In this document: positions 50,351 through 60,392 of the stretch, piece after piece
How positions within the stretch are numbered: position 1 is the stretch's first letter
Layout of the letters: each line of letters opens with the position of its first letter
NCBI GenBank assembly: GCA_003210285.1
Contig: QCVS01000001.1
Coordinates: forward strand, 228,449-292,448
Reading direction: 5' to 3'
DNA length: 64,000 nucleotides
From: Prochlorococcus sp. AG-686-J21
GTDB lineage: Bacteria > Cyanobacteriota > Cyanobacteriia > PCC-6307 > Cyanobiaceae
Notes under the pieces: generated by a model
Seen by the model: the letters and a program-made list of their open reading frames with translations, nothing else
What the model was told of the DNA's origin: nothing
Databases searched by the model: none
Made by a program: the position numbers and the translations under genes

Positions 50351-51073
50351 GTGAGCTTAGGATATCGCGATAAATTATTGAAGGGACGAAGGGCAATGGC
50401 TCATCTGATTCATCTTTGGCATGAGAGAAATGGTTGGTCTCACAGAGTTCTGCCCTTACTTTCAGAAATACTTGATTTAGGAAGAGTACATAATTCTCAG
50501 ATTTCAAATCTAAGGAATGGAAAGTTATCATCTCCTGGACCCGAGGTTTTTCTTGCATTAGCACAAGTCAATACGATTCTTGATCAAGGAATAGAATTGA
50601 TAAGGGATCAATTAGAAAAGAGTCATCCAGAATTATGGAGATCATTACAAGATTCTGCTCTTCCGTTAAAAAATGATGCTGGGAATCCATTGTCAGCAGG
50701 AGAATTATTTGAAATTTTTTCTGGATTGAAACCTCTTCCTTCATCATTTGATTGGTATATAGAGGATTTTGAAGCGTCTACTTTAAGTGATGCGCTTTCT
50801 GATCATTTTTGTCAAAATAGGCCTTGGAGATCTTGTAAAATTATTATTATGGATGCGTATGCAGTTTCTAAATCTTCAAGAAGAGATCGTTTTGCAGAAG
50901 TAATAGCTGGAATAAAAGATTTTACAGCAGAAGAATTAGATGGTGAATTATTAGATCTTTATGAGACCTCCAAAAAACTTTCTTATTTCAATGAAGGAGG
51001 ACCGAATGCTTTTCTTACGCACCTAAGAGATATAGCTTCACAAAAAAATAAAGTTTTAAAGAATGAAAAATAA
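50351..51073 (+). CDS. Conserved protein of unknown function, 240 aa
   Basis: Starts GTG at 50351 (an in-frame ATG at 50396 gives a version 15 residues shorter). Soluble, no signal or membrane segment. The N-terminal part, RVHNSQISNLRNGKLSSPGPEVFLALAQVN, looks like a Cro/C1-type helix-turn-helix; the C-terminal part is mixed. I do not recognise a named family. It overlaps the start of the PLP enzyme by 11 bp and leads an operon with gcvH and gcvP, so a regulator role for that operon is conceivable, but this is inference. Divergent from the desaturase. Confidence 0.7.
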   Translation: MSLGYRDKLLKGRRAMAHLIHLWHERNGWSHRVLPLLSEILDLGRVHNSQISNLRNGKLSSPGPEVFLALAQVNTILDQGIELIRDQLEKSHPELWRSLQDSALPLKNDAGNPLSAGELFEIFSGLKPLPSSFDWYIEDFEASTLSDALSDHFCQNRPWRSCKIIIMDAYAVSKSSRRDRFAEVIAGIKDFTAEELDGELLDLYETSKKLSYFNEGGPNAFLTHLRDIASQKNKVLKNEK

Positions 51074-52352
51074 AAATTATAATTTTTACCTAGCTGAAGA
51101 AATGGTTATATCTGTTGAGGAAGGCTTAAAGGATACTTTTCATGAAAGATCAAATCAAATTTATTATAAATTAGATAATATCTTGAAAATTTTTAAAGAA
51201 GAAAAAGTCTCAACTAGTCACTTCAATCAATCTACAGGTAGTGGACATGATGATATATCTAGACAAAAGATTGATGAGGTCTTCGCTAAATTTTTCCTAG
51301 CAGAAAAATCAGCTGTAAGGATGCAATTTGTAAGTGGGACCCATGCTATAAGCTCCGTTCTTTTTGGTATTTTGCGGCCAGGGGATTTAATGTTATCTGT
51401 AACTGGAACTCCTTACGATACATTGGAGGAAGTGATAGGTATAAGAGGAAAGGATAAAGGCTCTTTATTAGATTTAGGAGTTGAATATCGTCAAATTAGT
51501 ATTGATGAAGAAACCAATTCCTACGAAGATAAACTTGTAGATTTTTTTAAACAAAATAAATGTAAATTAGTATTTATCCAGAAAAGTTGTGGTTATAGTT
51601 GGAGAAAATCTTTAACTAATAATCAAATAAAACAAATCTGCACCCTTGTTCATTCACTTAATCCTGAGTGTATTTGTTTTGTGGATAATTGTTATGGAGA
51701 ACTCGTAGAAGATAGTGAACCAATTATTAATGGCGCAAATATAATTGCTGGATCGCTAATTAAAAATTTGGGAGGAACTATTGTTCCTACGGGTGGATAT
51801 ATTGCAGGTGATTCTGAATTAGTTGAAATGGCATGTTGTAGATTAACTGCACCAGGAATTGGTGCCGATGCAGGAATTAACTATGGTTTCGGAAGACTAA
51901 TTCTCCAGGGATTATTTTTAGCACCTCAAATGGTGCATGAATCTCTAAAAGGTGCTGATTTGGTCGCTGCAGTATTTAAAAAACTAGGTTTTATGGTTTT
52001 ACCAGAGCCTAAGTCGCACAGATCAGACATAATTCAAGCAGTTAGATTAAATAATCCATACTTAATACAAAAAGTATGTCAGTCCTTTCAGAATTCTTCA
52101 CCGATAGATTCTTTTTTAAATGTTATTCCTTCTCCAATGAGTGGTTATGATTCAAATTTATTAATGTCAGGAGGTACGTTTATTGAAGGAAGTACAAGCG
52201 AATTTTCAGCTGATGCCCCTCTAAGAGATCCATATAATATTTTTGTTCAAGGTGGTTCTCACATGGCTCACATCAAAATTGCTTTAATTCAATTAGTATT
52301 TGAACTATTGGAAGAAAATCTAATTGAAAAGGAATCTCTCATTTTTTTATAA
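51063..52352 (+). CDS. PLP-dependent enzyme, aluminium-resistance/YnbB family
   Basis: 429 residues, cystathionine-beta-lyase-like fold. Sequence marks: STGSGHDDISRQKIDEVFAKFF near residues 58-79, FVSGTHAISSVLFG near 91 (PLP phosphate), VDNCYGELVEDSEP near 206 and GSLIKNLGGTIVPTGGYIAG near 228 with the likely PLP lysine in SLIKN. Family proteins were named for aluminium resistance, but the true substrate is unknown; methionine gamma-lyase-like activity is sometimes annotated. It overlaps the preceding gene by 11 bp and is 8 bp before gcvH, so lies in a likely operon with glycine cleavage genes. Confidence 0.86.
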   Translation: MKNKNYNFYLAEEMVISVEEGLKDTFHERSNQIYYKLDNILKIFKEEKVSTSHFNQSTGSGHDDISRQKIDEVFAKFFLAEKSAVRMQFVSGTHAISSVLFGILRPGDLMLSVTGTPYDTLEEVIGIRGKDKGSLLDLGVEYRQISIDEETNSYEDKLVDFFKQNKCKLVFIQKSCGYSWRKSLTNNQIKQICTLVHSLNPECICFVDNCYGELVEDSEPIINGANIIAGSLIKNLGGTIVPTGGYIAGDSELVEMACCRLTAPGIGADAGINYGFGRLILQGLFLAPQMVHESLKGADLVAAVFKKLGFMVLPEPKSHRSDIIQAVRLNNPYLIQKVCQSFQNSSPIDSFLNVIPSPMSGYDSNLLMSGGTFIEGSTSEFSADAPLRDPYNIFVQGGSHMAHIKIALIQLVFELLEENLIEKESLIFL

Positions 52353-52360
52353 ATTTTATT

Positions 52361-52750
52361 ATGTCCTATAAATTTCCAAATTATTTAAAGTATGCCGATA
52401 CACATGAATATGTAAAGGAAGAAAATGGGTTTTTAAAAATTGGTGTTAGTGAATTTGCAATTGATCAATTAGGAGATATTGTTTTTGTTGAATTAGTTGA
52501 GAAAGGAACTAGCTTACAAAAAGGAGAAACTTTTGGAACAATTGAGTCTGTTAAGGCTGTTGAAGAAGTATATCTTCCTTTTGCAGGAGAAGTGATTTCT
52601 GTAAATGACAGTGTCATTGATAATCCAGAAATTTTGCAAAATGATCCAATTGGTGATGGTTGGTTGCTAATTATTAAATCAGAATCAAATGTTGTATTAG
52701 ACGAATTAATGAATTCAGATGAATATAAATCAAAGGTTGTTCCGAATTAA
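52361..52750 (+). CDS. gcvH: Glycine cleavage system H protein
   Basis: 129-residue lipoyl carrier of the glycine cleavage complex. TIESVKAVEEVYLP contains lipoyl-lysine K65, with the ESVKA motif intact; N-terminal YADTHEYVKEENG and GDIVFVELVEKGT are standard. ATG at 52361. It lies 8 bp after the PLP enzyme and 46 bp before gcvP, all plus strand. GcvT is on the opposite strand about 18 kb away; GcvL is not in the window. Confidence 0.97.
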   Translation: MSYKFPNYLKYADTHEYVKEENGFLKIGVSEFAIDQLGDIVFVELVEKGTSLQKGETFGTIESVKAVEEVYLPFAGEVISVNDSVIDNPEILQNDPIGDGWLLIIKSESNVVLDELMNSDEYKSKVVPN

Positions 52751-52796
52751 AGCAAATTTCTAAAAACCGGCTATTTTAAAGAAAAATAAATTAAAT

Positions 52797-55706
52797 ATGA
52801 ATCCCACAAGTAACCCGGATTTATTTATTGAAAGACATCTTGGATTGAAGGACAATGATGAAAAAAAGATGCTTCAAAGACTTGGTTTTAATAATATAGA
52901 TGAATTTATTAATCAAGTCATCCCAGAAGATATTCAGTTAAAAGAAAAATATTCAGATGTCCTGCCAAAAGGATGTTCTGAAATTGAGGCGTTGAATGAA
53001 TTAGAGGAGATATCTAATAAAAATAAGAAATTTAGATCCTTAATTGGACTTGGATATTACGGGACACATACGCCTAAAGTTGTCCAAAGGCATGTATTAG
53101 AAAATCCTAGGTGGTATACAGCTTATACGCCTTATCAAGCAGAAATAGCCCAAGGCAGATTAGAAGCTTTATTTAATTTTCAAACTTTAATTTGTGAATT
53201 AACAGGGTTCTCAATAGCTAATGCATCGCTTTTAGATGAGGGAACAGCTGCTGCAGAAGCAATGACAATGAGTTTTTCTTCAAGGAAAAATAAGTCCTCA
53301 AATATTTTTTTAGTAGATGAAAATGTTTTTGATCATACATTTAATGTTTTATTGACGAGAGCTAAACCATTAGGAATTAATTTAAAACGTTTTAATCAAA
53401 AGTATCCGAAAAATCACGATGATGTTTTTGGCCTTTTAATTCAGCTTCCTGGTAAAAATGGAGACTTATTCGATCCAACATTTTTAATTTCTCAAGCTCA
53501 TAAAGCAGAAGTAGTCGTAACATCAATTATTGATCCTCTTGCTCAAGTTTTAATAAAACCAATAGCCCAATTTGGAGTTGATATAGCTGTTGGAAGTTTG
53601 CAAAGATTTGGGGTCCCAATGGGCTTTGGTGGTCCTCATGCAGCATTCTTTGCATGTAGTGAAAAATATAAAAGACTTATACCTGGAAGGATTGTAGGAC
53701 AAACTCTATCTAGAAATGGAGAACAATCACTGAGATTGGCATTGCAAACAAGAGAACAACATATAAGGAGAGAAAAAGCGACTAGTAATATTTGTACAGC
53801 TCAATCCTTGTTAGCCATAATATCTTCTTTTTATGCCATATATCATGGGTCTTCTGGATTAACAAAAATGGCTAAGAGGTTAGTTGTGTTAAGACGATAT
53901 CTAGAATCTTTTCTTTCTGAGTTAGGTTTAAAAATACCTCATGGGAGTAGGTTTGATAGTTTTGATATTTACTGTGAGGAATCTGAAAAGATTCATAACG
54001 AAGCTTTAAAAAATGGTTTTAACTTTAGAATTTTACCTTTGGGTTCAACGATTGAGGATTCTACAGGATTTGGAATTTCCCTAGATGAGCTTACTGATAA
54101 AAATGAAATCCATATGATAGTAACTTTCATAGCAAATGGGCTAGGTAAAAAAGAAGATTTAAAGCACATTACACTTAATAACTGTTTTCAGTTTGAGGGT
54201 ATTCCTCTAAGAAATAAAGAATGGATGCAACAAAATATATTTGAAAATTATCAAAGTGAGACTGATTTGATGAGGTATATTTTTAAACTTGCTGAGAAAG
54301 ATTTTTCACTGGTTGATGGGATGATTCCACTAGGAAGTTGCACTATGAAATTAAATTCTGCAGCAGAGCTTAGTCCAATTTCATGGGCTAATTTATCGTC
54401 AATTCATCCTTTCGCTCCAGCTAATCAAACTAAGGGGTATTCAAAAATAATAAGCGATCTTGAGAAATGGATTAGTGACCTTATTGGTTTGAAGGCAGTT
54501 TCATTTCAACCAAATGCAGGTTCTCAAGGTGAGTTTGCGGGTCTATTGGCAATCAATTCCTATTTCGCTTCAAAAGGTGATTTATCAAGAAAAAAATGCC
54601 TCATTCCACAAAGTGCTCATGGAACAAATCCTGCAAGCGCGGTTATGGCAGGGTTTGATGTTGTAACTATAAAATGTGATTCTGAGGGTAATATTTCTTT
54701 TGAGGATTTATTAATTAAGGTCCAGGAATTTGATAATAAAATTGGTGCACTAATGTTAACTTATCCCTCTACTCATGGAGTTTTTGAATTAAAAATAAGA
54801 GAAATCTGTGACTTAATTCATTCAGTTGGTGCATTTGTTTATTTGGATGGAGCAAATCTTAATGCTCAGGTTGGATTGTGCAAGCCTGGAGATTATGGCG
54901 TGGATGTTTGCCATTTAAATTTACACAAAACATTTTGTATCCCACATGGAGGCGGTGGTCCTGGAGTTGGTCCAGTTGCCACATCCGAAACTTTAAGTCC
55001 TTTCCTTCCTTCTCATTCTTTGAAAGATAACATTTCAAGTCAATTGGGTTATTCTGTATCTTCTTCACAGCACGGAAGTGCAAGTATTCTTCCAATAAGC
55101 TGGATGTATATAAGGATGGCTGGTCAAAGTGGTTTAAGAAAGGCGAGTAGTCATGCAATATTGTCAGCAAATTTTATTGCTAATATATTAAAAAATAAAT
55201 TCAAGATTTTATATAAAGGACAAAATAATTTTGTCGCACATGAATGTATCCTTGATTTTAGAGATTTGAAGTCAAAAACAGGCTTAAGTGTCAATGATAT
55301 AGCTAAGAGATTAATAGACTATAGCTTTCACGCTCCAACGATAAGTTGGCCAGTTCCTGAAACTATCATGATAGAGCCTACTGAAAGTGAAAGTTTGACA
55401 GAGTTAAATAGATTTTGTGAAGCTATGCTCTTAATCAGCGAAGAAATTGAAGAAATTGAAAATAATATTGATCTCAGAAATAATAATTTAATTAGTAATG
55501 CTCCCCATACCATAAATGAGTTAATTTCAGATAATTGGAATTATCCTTATTCAAAAGAAAAGGCTGCATATCCGTATAAAGGTAAATTTGAACACAAATT
55601 TTGGTCTTCTGTATCAAGAATTAATAATGCTTATGGAGATAGGAATTTAATTTGTTCTTGTAATGTCAACGATCAAGATTTATTAGATGACAAAAAATGC
55701 GCATAA
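52797..55706 (+). CDS. gcvP: Glycine dehydrogenase (decarboxylating), P protein
   Basis: PLP enzyme that decarboxylates glycine and passes aminomethyl to GcvH. At 969 residues it is the fused, homodimeric-type P protein. Marks: RHLGLKDNDEKKMLQRLG near residues 13-30, LDEGTAAAEAMTMSFSSRKN near 147, GRIVGQTLSRNGEQSLRLALQTREQHIRREKATSNICTAQ region near 300-340, and HLNLHKTFCIPHGGGGPGVGP near 705-725 with the PLP lysine in LNLHK. Followed by a possible short terminator before the 83-codon gene. Confidence 0.97.
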   Translation: MNPTSNPDLFIERHLGLKDNDEKKMLQRLGFNNIDEFINQVIPEDIQLKEKYSDVLPKGCSEIEALNELEEISNKNKKFRSLIGLGYYGTHTPKVVQRHVLENPRWYTAYTPYQAEIAQGRLEALFNFQTLICELTGFSIANASLLDEGTAAAEAMTMSFSSRKNKSSNIFLVDENVFDHTFNVLLTRAKPLGINLKRFNQKYPKNHDDVFGLLIQLPGKNGDLFDPTFLISQAHKAEVVVTSIIDPLAQVLIKPIAQFGVDIAVGSLQRFGVPMGFGGPHAAFFACSEKYKRLIPGRIVGQTLSRNGEQSLRLALQTREQHIRREKATSNICTAQSLLAIISSFYAIYHGSSGLTKMAKRLVVLRRYLESFLSELGLKIPHGSRFDSFDIYCEESEKIHNEALKNGFNFRILPLGSTIEDSTGFGISLDELTDKNEIHMIVTFIANGLGKKEDLKHITLNNCFQFEGIPLRNKEWMQQNIFENYQSETDLMRYIFKLAEKDFSLVDGMIPLGSCTMKLNSAAELSPISWANLSSIHPFAPANQTKGYSKIISDLEKWISDLIGLKAVSFQPNAGSQGEFAGLLAINSYFASKGDLSRKKCLIPQSAHGTNPASAVMAGFDVVTIKCDSEGNISFEDLLIKVQEFDNKIGALMLTYPSTHGVFELKIREICDLIHSVGAFVYLDGANLNAQVGLCKPGDYGVDVCHLNLHKTFCIPHGGGGPGVGPVATSETLSPFLPSHSLKDNISSQLGYSVSSSQHGSASILPISWMYIRMAGQSGLRKASSHAILSANFIANILKNKFKILYKGQNNFVAHECILDFRDLKSKTGLSVNDIAKRLIDYSFHAPTISWPVPETIMIEPTESESLTELNRFCEAMLLISEEIEEIENNIDLRNNNLISNAPHTINELISDNWNYPYSKEKAAYPYKGKFEHKFWSSVSRINNAYGDRNLICSCNVNDQDLLDDKKCA

Positions 55707-55711
55707 AGACT

Positions 55712-55730
55712 AGCACTCCTCTGCTTTTTT
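55712..55730 (+). terminator. Possible weak gcvP terminator
   Basis: AGCA (55712-55715) and TGCT (55722-55725) form a 4-bp stem around a 6-nt loop, directly followed by T(6). It is short and AT-rich DNA gives many such matches, but it sits just past the gcvP stop. Confidence 0.3.
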
Positions 55731-55836
55731 AGTTATCGTCTGATTGAGTTAAAAATTTAATATTTTCTTATAGAATTTTTTTAGATTTTTTGATTACTAT
55801 TATCAAGCATCAAATTTATTTGGGGTATTTGAAGCT

Positions 55837-56088
55837 ATGAGCAAAGATTTTAAATCTGGTAAGGTTAAACACTTGCCAGTTAAAAACTTGGATCTACCAA
55901 GTTTTGTTAATAATTCCTCGGGGATTAATTCAAAGGTAAATTCCGTTGAGGGTACTAATGTAATAAGAGTGCCATTTGGCAAGAGATTTCCTAAAAAACA
56001 AAGGCCAGATAAGAATCAAAATATAGCTACTTTAATACTTCCAATCAATACATTTATGAATCCTACGCCACCACCACATGTTGCTTAA
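55837..56088 (+). CDS. Small basic protein of unknown function, 83 aa
   Basis: Basic (KDFKSGKVKHLPVKN, GKRFPKKQRPDK) with a VIRVPFGKRFPKK core and a C-terminal ILPINTFMNPTPPPHVA tail. No membrane helix or known domain. ATG at 55837, preceded by GGGG (55819-55822) at a weak distance, 130 bp after gcvP. Ends 11 bp from convergent sqdX. Probably a lineage-specific protein; the conserved-looking middle and spacing suggest it is real. Confidence 0.6.
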   Translation: MSKDFKSGKVKHLPVKNLDLPSFVNNSSGINSKVNSVEGTNVIRVPFGKRFPKKQRPDKNQNIATLILPINTFMNPTPPPHVA

Positions 56089-56099
56089 TTTATAGAAAT

Positions 56100-57233
56100 T
56101 TAGGAGATTTTTTTGAGTGTTTCTGAGTAATATTTTTGTAATTGAAGAGTAGCTTGGTTCCAATCCCATTTTTCTGCCTCTTTTCTTGCTTCTTTTCTCA
56201 TAGTTTCTTTCTTATTTTTATCTACCAAGATTTTTTTAGTAGCTTCAATTAAGCTTCTTTCTCCATTGTCTTTTTCATCTGGGTTATATAAGCAACCATT
56301 TATTCCATCATCGATAATGTCGGGTATACCCCCTTTATTAGCTCCTATTACTGGACAACCTGCAGCCATTGCTTCTAACAATACTAATCCGAGAGTTTCT
56401 GTGCTTGATGGGAATAAGAATATATCTCCAGATGCGTATGCACTTGCCAGCTCCTCACCAGATAAATAACCAATAAAACTTGTTTGTGTGTTTTCAAAAA
56501 TCTTTTCTAACTGTCCTCTGTATGGACCATCTCCTACTAGAGCTAGACACGCTCCAGGTATATTATCTAATACAGGTTTAATTCGTTCAATTTGCTTTTC
56601 TGCCGATAATCGACCTACATAAATCAAAAGTGAATCGGTTTTTTGATATTTCCCAAATAATTTCTCTCTCATTTTATCGCTTCTTAACTCTGGTCTGAAG
56701 TTTGTAGTGTCTACACCTCTTTGCCATAAAGCAGTCCTTTGTATTCCTTTTTCTTCGAGTTCATTAACCATTGCAGTTGAGGTACAAAGATTTAATAAAG
56801 CTTGATTATGAGCTGCTTTTAACAACTCCCATAAAAGGGGTTCTAACATTCCCATTCCATAGTGTTCAAGATATTTAGGAAGATGAGTATGGTAACTTGC
56901 AATTAGAGGAATATTATTTGTTTTTGCTAGCCATATGCCTCCAAGTCCAAGTACGGCGGGGTTAACTACATGTATTAAGTCTGGCTTGAATGCTTCTAAC
57001 TTATCAGAGACTGCAGGACCAGGTAAGCCTAATTTCAACTCAGGATATAAGGGTAACGGCATTGCAGCAACTCCTACTATTGTTGCTCCTTTATAAGAAT
57101 CAGGACATCCCTCAGGACAAAATACGATAACTTCATCACCATTTTTTGTTAAAAATTCAATGGTCTTAGTTAGTCTTGTTACTATTCCGTCGACTTTAGG
57201 TAGAAAAGTTTCAGTAAAGAATGCTATTTTCAC
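56100..57233 (-). CDS. sqdX: Sulfoquinovosyl transferase SqdX
   Basis: Family GT4 glycosyltransferase that adds sulfoquinovose to diacylglycerol, making sulfolipid SQDG. FFTETFLPKVDGIVTRL near residues 5-21 is typical of SqdX/SQD2; GTs core E-x7-E in STETLGLVLLEAMAAGCPVIGANKGG near 276. 377 residues, normal. Next to sqdB on the same strand, 28 bp apart, consistent with a sulfolipid operon. SQDG replaces phospholipid in low-phosphate marine cyanobacteria. Confidence 0.95.
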   Translation of the reverse strand: MKIAFFTETFLPKVDGIVTRLTKTIEFLTKNGDEVIVFCPEGCPDSYKGATIVGVAAMPLPLYPELKLGLPGPAVSDKLEAFKPDLIHVVNPAVLGLGGIWLAKTNNIPLIASYHTHLPKYLEHYGMGMLEPLLWELLKAAHNQALLNLCTSTAMVNELEEKGIQRTALWQRGVDTTNFRPELRSDKMREKLFGKYQKTDSLLIYVGRLSAEKQIERIKPVLDNIPGACLALVGDGPYRGQLEKIFENTQTSFIGYLSGEELASAYASGDIFLFPSSTETLGLVLLEAMAAGCPVIGANKGGIPDIIDDGINGCLYNPDEKDNGERSLIEATKKILVDKNKKETMRKEARKEAEKWDWNQATLQLQKYYSETLKKIS

Positions 57234-57261
57234 TTTTTTAAGTTTGATATTAAAACAATTT

Positions 57262-58455
57262 TTAATTAGTTTTTATTGCTTTAGCCTGTTTCTTTGTCCA
57301 TGTTGAAATACAAGGAATTCTTTTTTTATCACATCTTATAGAATATTTTTTTGCTACTTCAACAACTTCTTCTAATAAGCCATTATCAAGAGTAGTGGGA
57401 TTCAGTCCCAATTCTATAAAACATTTATTATCAACTATTAAATCATTTTCGACGGCTTCATTACGAGGATTTGGTAAATAATTAATTTCAGCTCCAGTAA
57501 GAGAAGCAACTTTTTTAGCTAATTCGCCAACCTGATGACTTTCTGTCATTTGATTGAATATTTTTACTCGTTCGCCAGATTGTGGAGGATTTTCTAGAGC
57601 TAATTGAACGCATTTAACTGAATCTTTGATATGTATAAAAGCTCTTGTTTGTCCCCCTGTTCCATGAACAGTAAGGGGATATCCGATCGCTGCCTGCATA
57701 AGAAATCTATTCAGAACAGTACCGTAATCTCCGTCGTAATCGAATCTATTTGTTAACCTTGGATCTTTTAATGTTGTTTCTGTATTTGTGCCCCAAACAA
57801 TGCCTTGATGTAAATCTGTAATTCTAATCAAGTCGTTTTTATTGTAATAAAGAAACAATAACTGATCTAATGTCTTCGTCATATGATAAACACTACCAGG
57901 ACTAGCGGGATGAAGTATTTCTTCTTCAAAACGACTTCCGTCCGGTTGAGGTACTTCAACTTTTAAATAACCCTCAGGAATTGTTGCGCCTCTATGTGAT
58001 CCATATCCATATACTCCCATAGTACCCAAATGAACAATATGAATATCTAAATTACTTTCTACAATTGCAGCAAGTAAATTGTGAGTACCATTTACATTAT
58101 TATCAACTGTATATCTTTTGGTATAACTTGATTTCATTGAATAAGGTGCAGCCCTTTGTTCAGCAAAATGTACAATCGAATCTGGTTTTTCCTCAATAAG
58201 TAAATTTAGTAATTTTTGATATTGTTTAGAGAGATCAATATTGATAAATTTTATTGGTTTTCCACCGGTCTCTTCCCATGCAGCAAGTCTTTCATTTATT
58301 GAAGAAATTGGGGTTAACGATTCCACTTCAAGATCAATATCTATTTTTCTGCGACTTAGGTTGTCAACTATAATAACTTCATGATTTTGTTCTGCTAAAT
58401 TCACCGCGCAAGGCCAACCGCAAAAACCATCTCCGCCAAGAACAATTACTTTCAC
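57262..58455 (-). CDS. sqdB: UDP-sulfoquinovose synthase
   Basis: Makes UDP-sulfoquinovose from UDP-glucose and sulfite. Extended SDR: VLGGDGFCGWPCAVNLAEQ near residues 5-23 (nucleotide loop, SqdB-specific GDGFCGWP), catalytic Y-x3-K in VYHMTKTLDQLL near 188, and QGIVWGTNTE near 217. 397 residues, standard. Upstream of sqdX. An AT-rich 166-bp gap with a hairpin separates it from thiG. Confidence 0.97.
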   Translation of the reverse strand: MKVIVLGGDGFCGWPCAVNLAEQNHEVIIVDNLSRRKIDIDLEVESLTPISSINERLAAWEETGGKPIKFINIDLSKQYQKLLNLLIEEKPDSIVHFAEQRAAPYSMKSSYTKRYTVDNNVNGTHNLLAAIVESNLDIHIVHLGTMGVYGYGSHRGATIPEGYLKVEVPQPDGSRFEEEILHPASPGSVYHMTKTLDQLLFLYYNKNDLIRITDLHQGIVWGTNTETTLKDPRLTNRFDYDGDYGTVLNRFLMQAAIGYPLTVHGTGGQTRAFIHIKDSVKCVQLALENPPQSGERVKIFNQMTESHQVGELAKKVASLTGAEINYLPNPRNEAVENDLIVDNKCFIELGLNPTTLDNGLLEEVVEVAKKYSIRCDKKRIPCISTWTKKQAKAIKTN

Positions 58456-58522
58456 TCAAAACTCCAGAATTAAAATATCATTTTATATTTATTAAATTAC
58501 TACAGAGTGCTTCCCAAATGCG

Positions 58523-58554
58523 AAAAAAGATTGTAAAAAGTTTCAAATCTTTTC
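58523..58554 (-). terminator. Candidate thiG terminator hairpin
   Basis: AAAAGATT (58525-58532) pairs with AATCTTTT (58546-58553). Read on the minus strand, the hairpin follows the thiG end and is followed by a T-run (TTTTTT). Its AT-rich stem makes it weak. Confidence 0.35.
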
Positions 58555-58621
58555 TCTTTAATTAATAAATTAGTTATTTTTGCAATTTTTTAACATTAAG
58601 TTTATTTTTTAAAGAATCAAA

Positions 58622-59419
58622 TTACTTTATTGATATATTTTTTTCAGGTGAACTAGCGCTTGCTAACTTCTGCTTTTCAATTCTTCCAGCTAAAAAAGCC
58701 TCTCTCCCAGCTTTTACTCCATAATTCATCGCTTTAGCCATTTTTAATGGGTTTTGAGCTAATGCGATAGCACTATTGACTAAAACTCCATCTGCTCCAA
58801 GTTCCATAGCCTGAGAAGCTTCACTTGGTACACCTATGCCGGCATCAATTATTACTGGAATATTAGAATTTTCTATAATTATGGATATATTAGATAAATT
58901 TAAAAGGCCTTGACCGGAGCCAATAGGCGACCCTAATGGCATTACAGTTGAGCAACCTATGTCTTCTAACTTTTTAGCTAATATTGGATCAGCATTAATG
59001 TATGGAAGAACAATAAAATTTTTTTTTATTAATATTTCAGCTGCTTTAAGAGTTTCAATGGGATCAGGTAATAAATATTTTTTATCAGGAATAACTTCTA
59101 ATTTGACGAAATTATTTTCTTCTTGACCTGATAATTTTGCAAGTTCTCTTCCAAGAATTGCTATTCTTATTGCTTCGTCTGAGTTGGTGCAACCAGCAGT
59201 ATTAGGAAGCATCCAGAATTTTTTCCAGTCAATTTTTTCTAGTAAATTTTCACCACTTTGATTATTTTGAATTCTTCTTACTGCTACAGTGACTATTTCA
59301 GATTCAGTATTCGATAAACTTTCTATCATTACTTTTGAAGAGGCATATTTTCCCGTACCAACCATCAACCTACTTGAGAAGCTTTTACCTCCAATTTGTA
59401 AGGATGAATCTTCTTTCAT
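58622..59419 (-). CDS. thiG: Thiazole synthase
   Basis: Forms the thiazole phosphate moiety of thiamine with ThiS thiocarboxylate. 265 residues with [15 protein letters not shown] near 14, FVKLEVIPD near 105, [31 protein letters not shown] near 142-172 and [28 protein letters not shown] near 190. Start at 59419 is supported by AAAGGA 7 nt upstream; an earlier ATG at 59476 would overlap the Ycf37-like gene. Overlaps the TPR gene's stop region, so likely co-transcribed. Confidence 0.95.
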   Translation of the reverse strand: MKEDSSLQIGGKSFSSRLMVGTGKYASSKVMIESLSNTESEIVTVAVRRIQNNQSGENLLEKIDWKKFWMLPNTAGCTNSDEAIRIAILGRELAKLSGQEENNFVKLEVIPDKKYLLPDPIETLKAAEILIKKNFIVLPYINADPILAKKLEDIGCSTVMPLGSPIGSGQGLLNLSNISIIIENSNIPVIIDAGIGVPSEASQAMELGADGVLVNSAIALAQNPLKMAKAMNYGVKAGREAFLAGRIEKQKLASASSPEKNISIK

Positions 59420-59420
59420 T

Positions 59421-59978
59421 TTAAAATCCTTTATCTTTTGTTCCTTTGTAAGGGGTGTAATTAATTCTTTTTTCAAGCTCTTTACTCTTTTTAATTGCTG
59501 TTTTGTTGTTTGGATCTATTACTAAAACTTTCTTATAAGTTGTATATGCCAAATCATATTCCAGCAATCGTTGTTGTGCGGATGCAAGATTATTTAAAGC
59601 GACTGTATAACCAGGTAGTGATTTTATAGCTGAGTTATAGTACTTTATTGCTTTTTTAAATTCATTTTGTGCAGCATAAGAAAAACCGAGAGCATTTTCT
59701 ATGATAGCTTTTGCTTCGTTAGGTTCATTATCATAAGATTCAATAGCTTTCAGAAAAGTCTTAGTGGCCTCTGAATACAACCTTTTTTTAATTTGGATAG
59801 AGCCAAATTCATATAATTCAGAAGCTTTTGTTAGTGAATTTAAGCCTTTTTGCTCAAATTTTACTAAATTTAATTCTTCCTTTCTTGTCCTAAGAAATTG
59901 TCGAAATACAAAAATAGATATTATTATAAGTACTACAAAAAGGATGATCAAATACGATTGAAAGGAAGATATTTCCAT
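59421..59978 (-). CDS. ycf37: TPR protein, probable Ycf37-like photosystem I assembly factor
   Basis: 185 residues with an N-terminal membrane helix (about residues 8-26, [20 protein letters not shown]) and two to three TPR motifs at about 56-165 ([45 protein letters not shown], then a TPR ending [11 protein letters not shown]). Ycf37 assists PSI assembly; the identification rests on the anchor plus TPR layout and neighbours (thiG, rplT) and is an inference. Its stop is 1 bp before the thiG start. A general TPR protein is the alternative. Confidence 0.75.
   Translation of the reverse strand: MEISSFQSYLIILFVVLIIISIFVFRQFLRTRKEELNLVKFEQKGLNSLTKASELYEFGSIQIKKRLYSEATKTFLKAIESYDNEPNEAKAIIENALGFSYAAQNEFKKAIKYYNSAIKSLPGYTVALNNLASAQQRLLEYDLAYTTYKKVLVIDPNNKTAIKKSKELEKRINYTPYKGTKDKGF
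59427..59432 (-). promoter_or_regulatory. Shine-Dalgarno site deciding the thiG start
   Basis: AAAGGA on the minus strand with 7 nt to ATG at 59419. It favours this start over the in-frame ATG at 59476, which would extend across the upstream gene. Confidence 0.5.
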
Positions 59979-60014
59979 TACTTATAAATATTATTCACAA
60001 TTTTATTTTTTTAC

Positions 60015-60362
60015 TTAATTGCTTATAGTAGAAACTATTTTTTCAAAACATTGTGGATCGCTCAAAGCTAATTGCGCAAGCATTTTTCTGTTGATAATTA
60101 TGTCAGAGCTCTTCATACCATTAATTAATTTGCTGTAATTTGTGCCATTGATTCTTGCAGAAGCATTGATTCTTGATATCCAAAGTCTTCTAAAGTCTCT
60201 TTTTCTTCTTCTTCTATCTCTATAGGCATTGCAAAGAGCTTTCATTACTCTTTGATTTGCGGTTCTGAAAAGATTTTTGTTTCCTCCTCTGAAACCTTTC
60301 GCGAGGTTTAAGATTTTGTTTCTTCTTTTTCTGGCTATGTTGCCTCTTTTAACGCGTGCCAT
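60015..60362 (-). CDS. rplT: 50S ribosomal protein L20
   Basis: 115-residue L20 with the basic N-terminal extension ([26 protein letters not shown]) and C-terminal [27 protein letters not shown]. Follows rpmI by 30 bp on the minus strand. In many bacteria infC precedes this pair; here it does not. Confidence 0.97.
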   Translation of the reverse strand: MARVKRGNIARKRRNKILNLAKGFRGGNKNLFRTANQRVMKALCNAYRDRRRRKRDFRRLWISRINASARINGTNYSKLINGMKSSDIIINRKMLAQLALSDPQCFEKIVSTISN

Positions 60363-60392
60363 AAATTTATTTTGAAAGTAACTTGAATGCTC

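Noticed and set aside
50319..50564. 81-codon minus-strand frame antisense to the 240-aa gene
   Set aside because: Covered by the longer plus-strand gene and the desaturase leader; no coding support.
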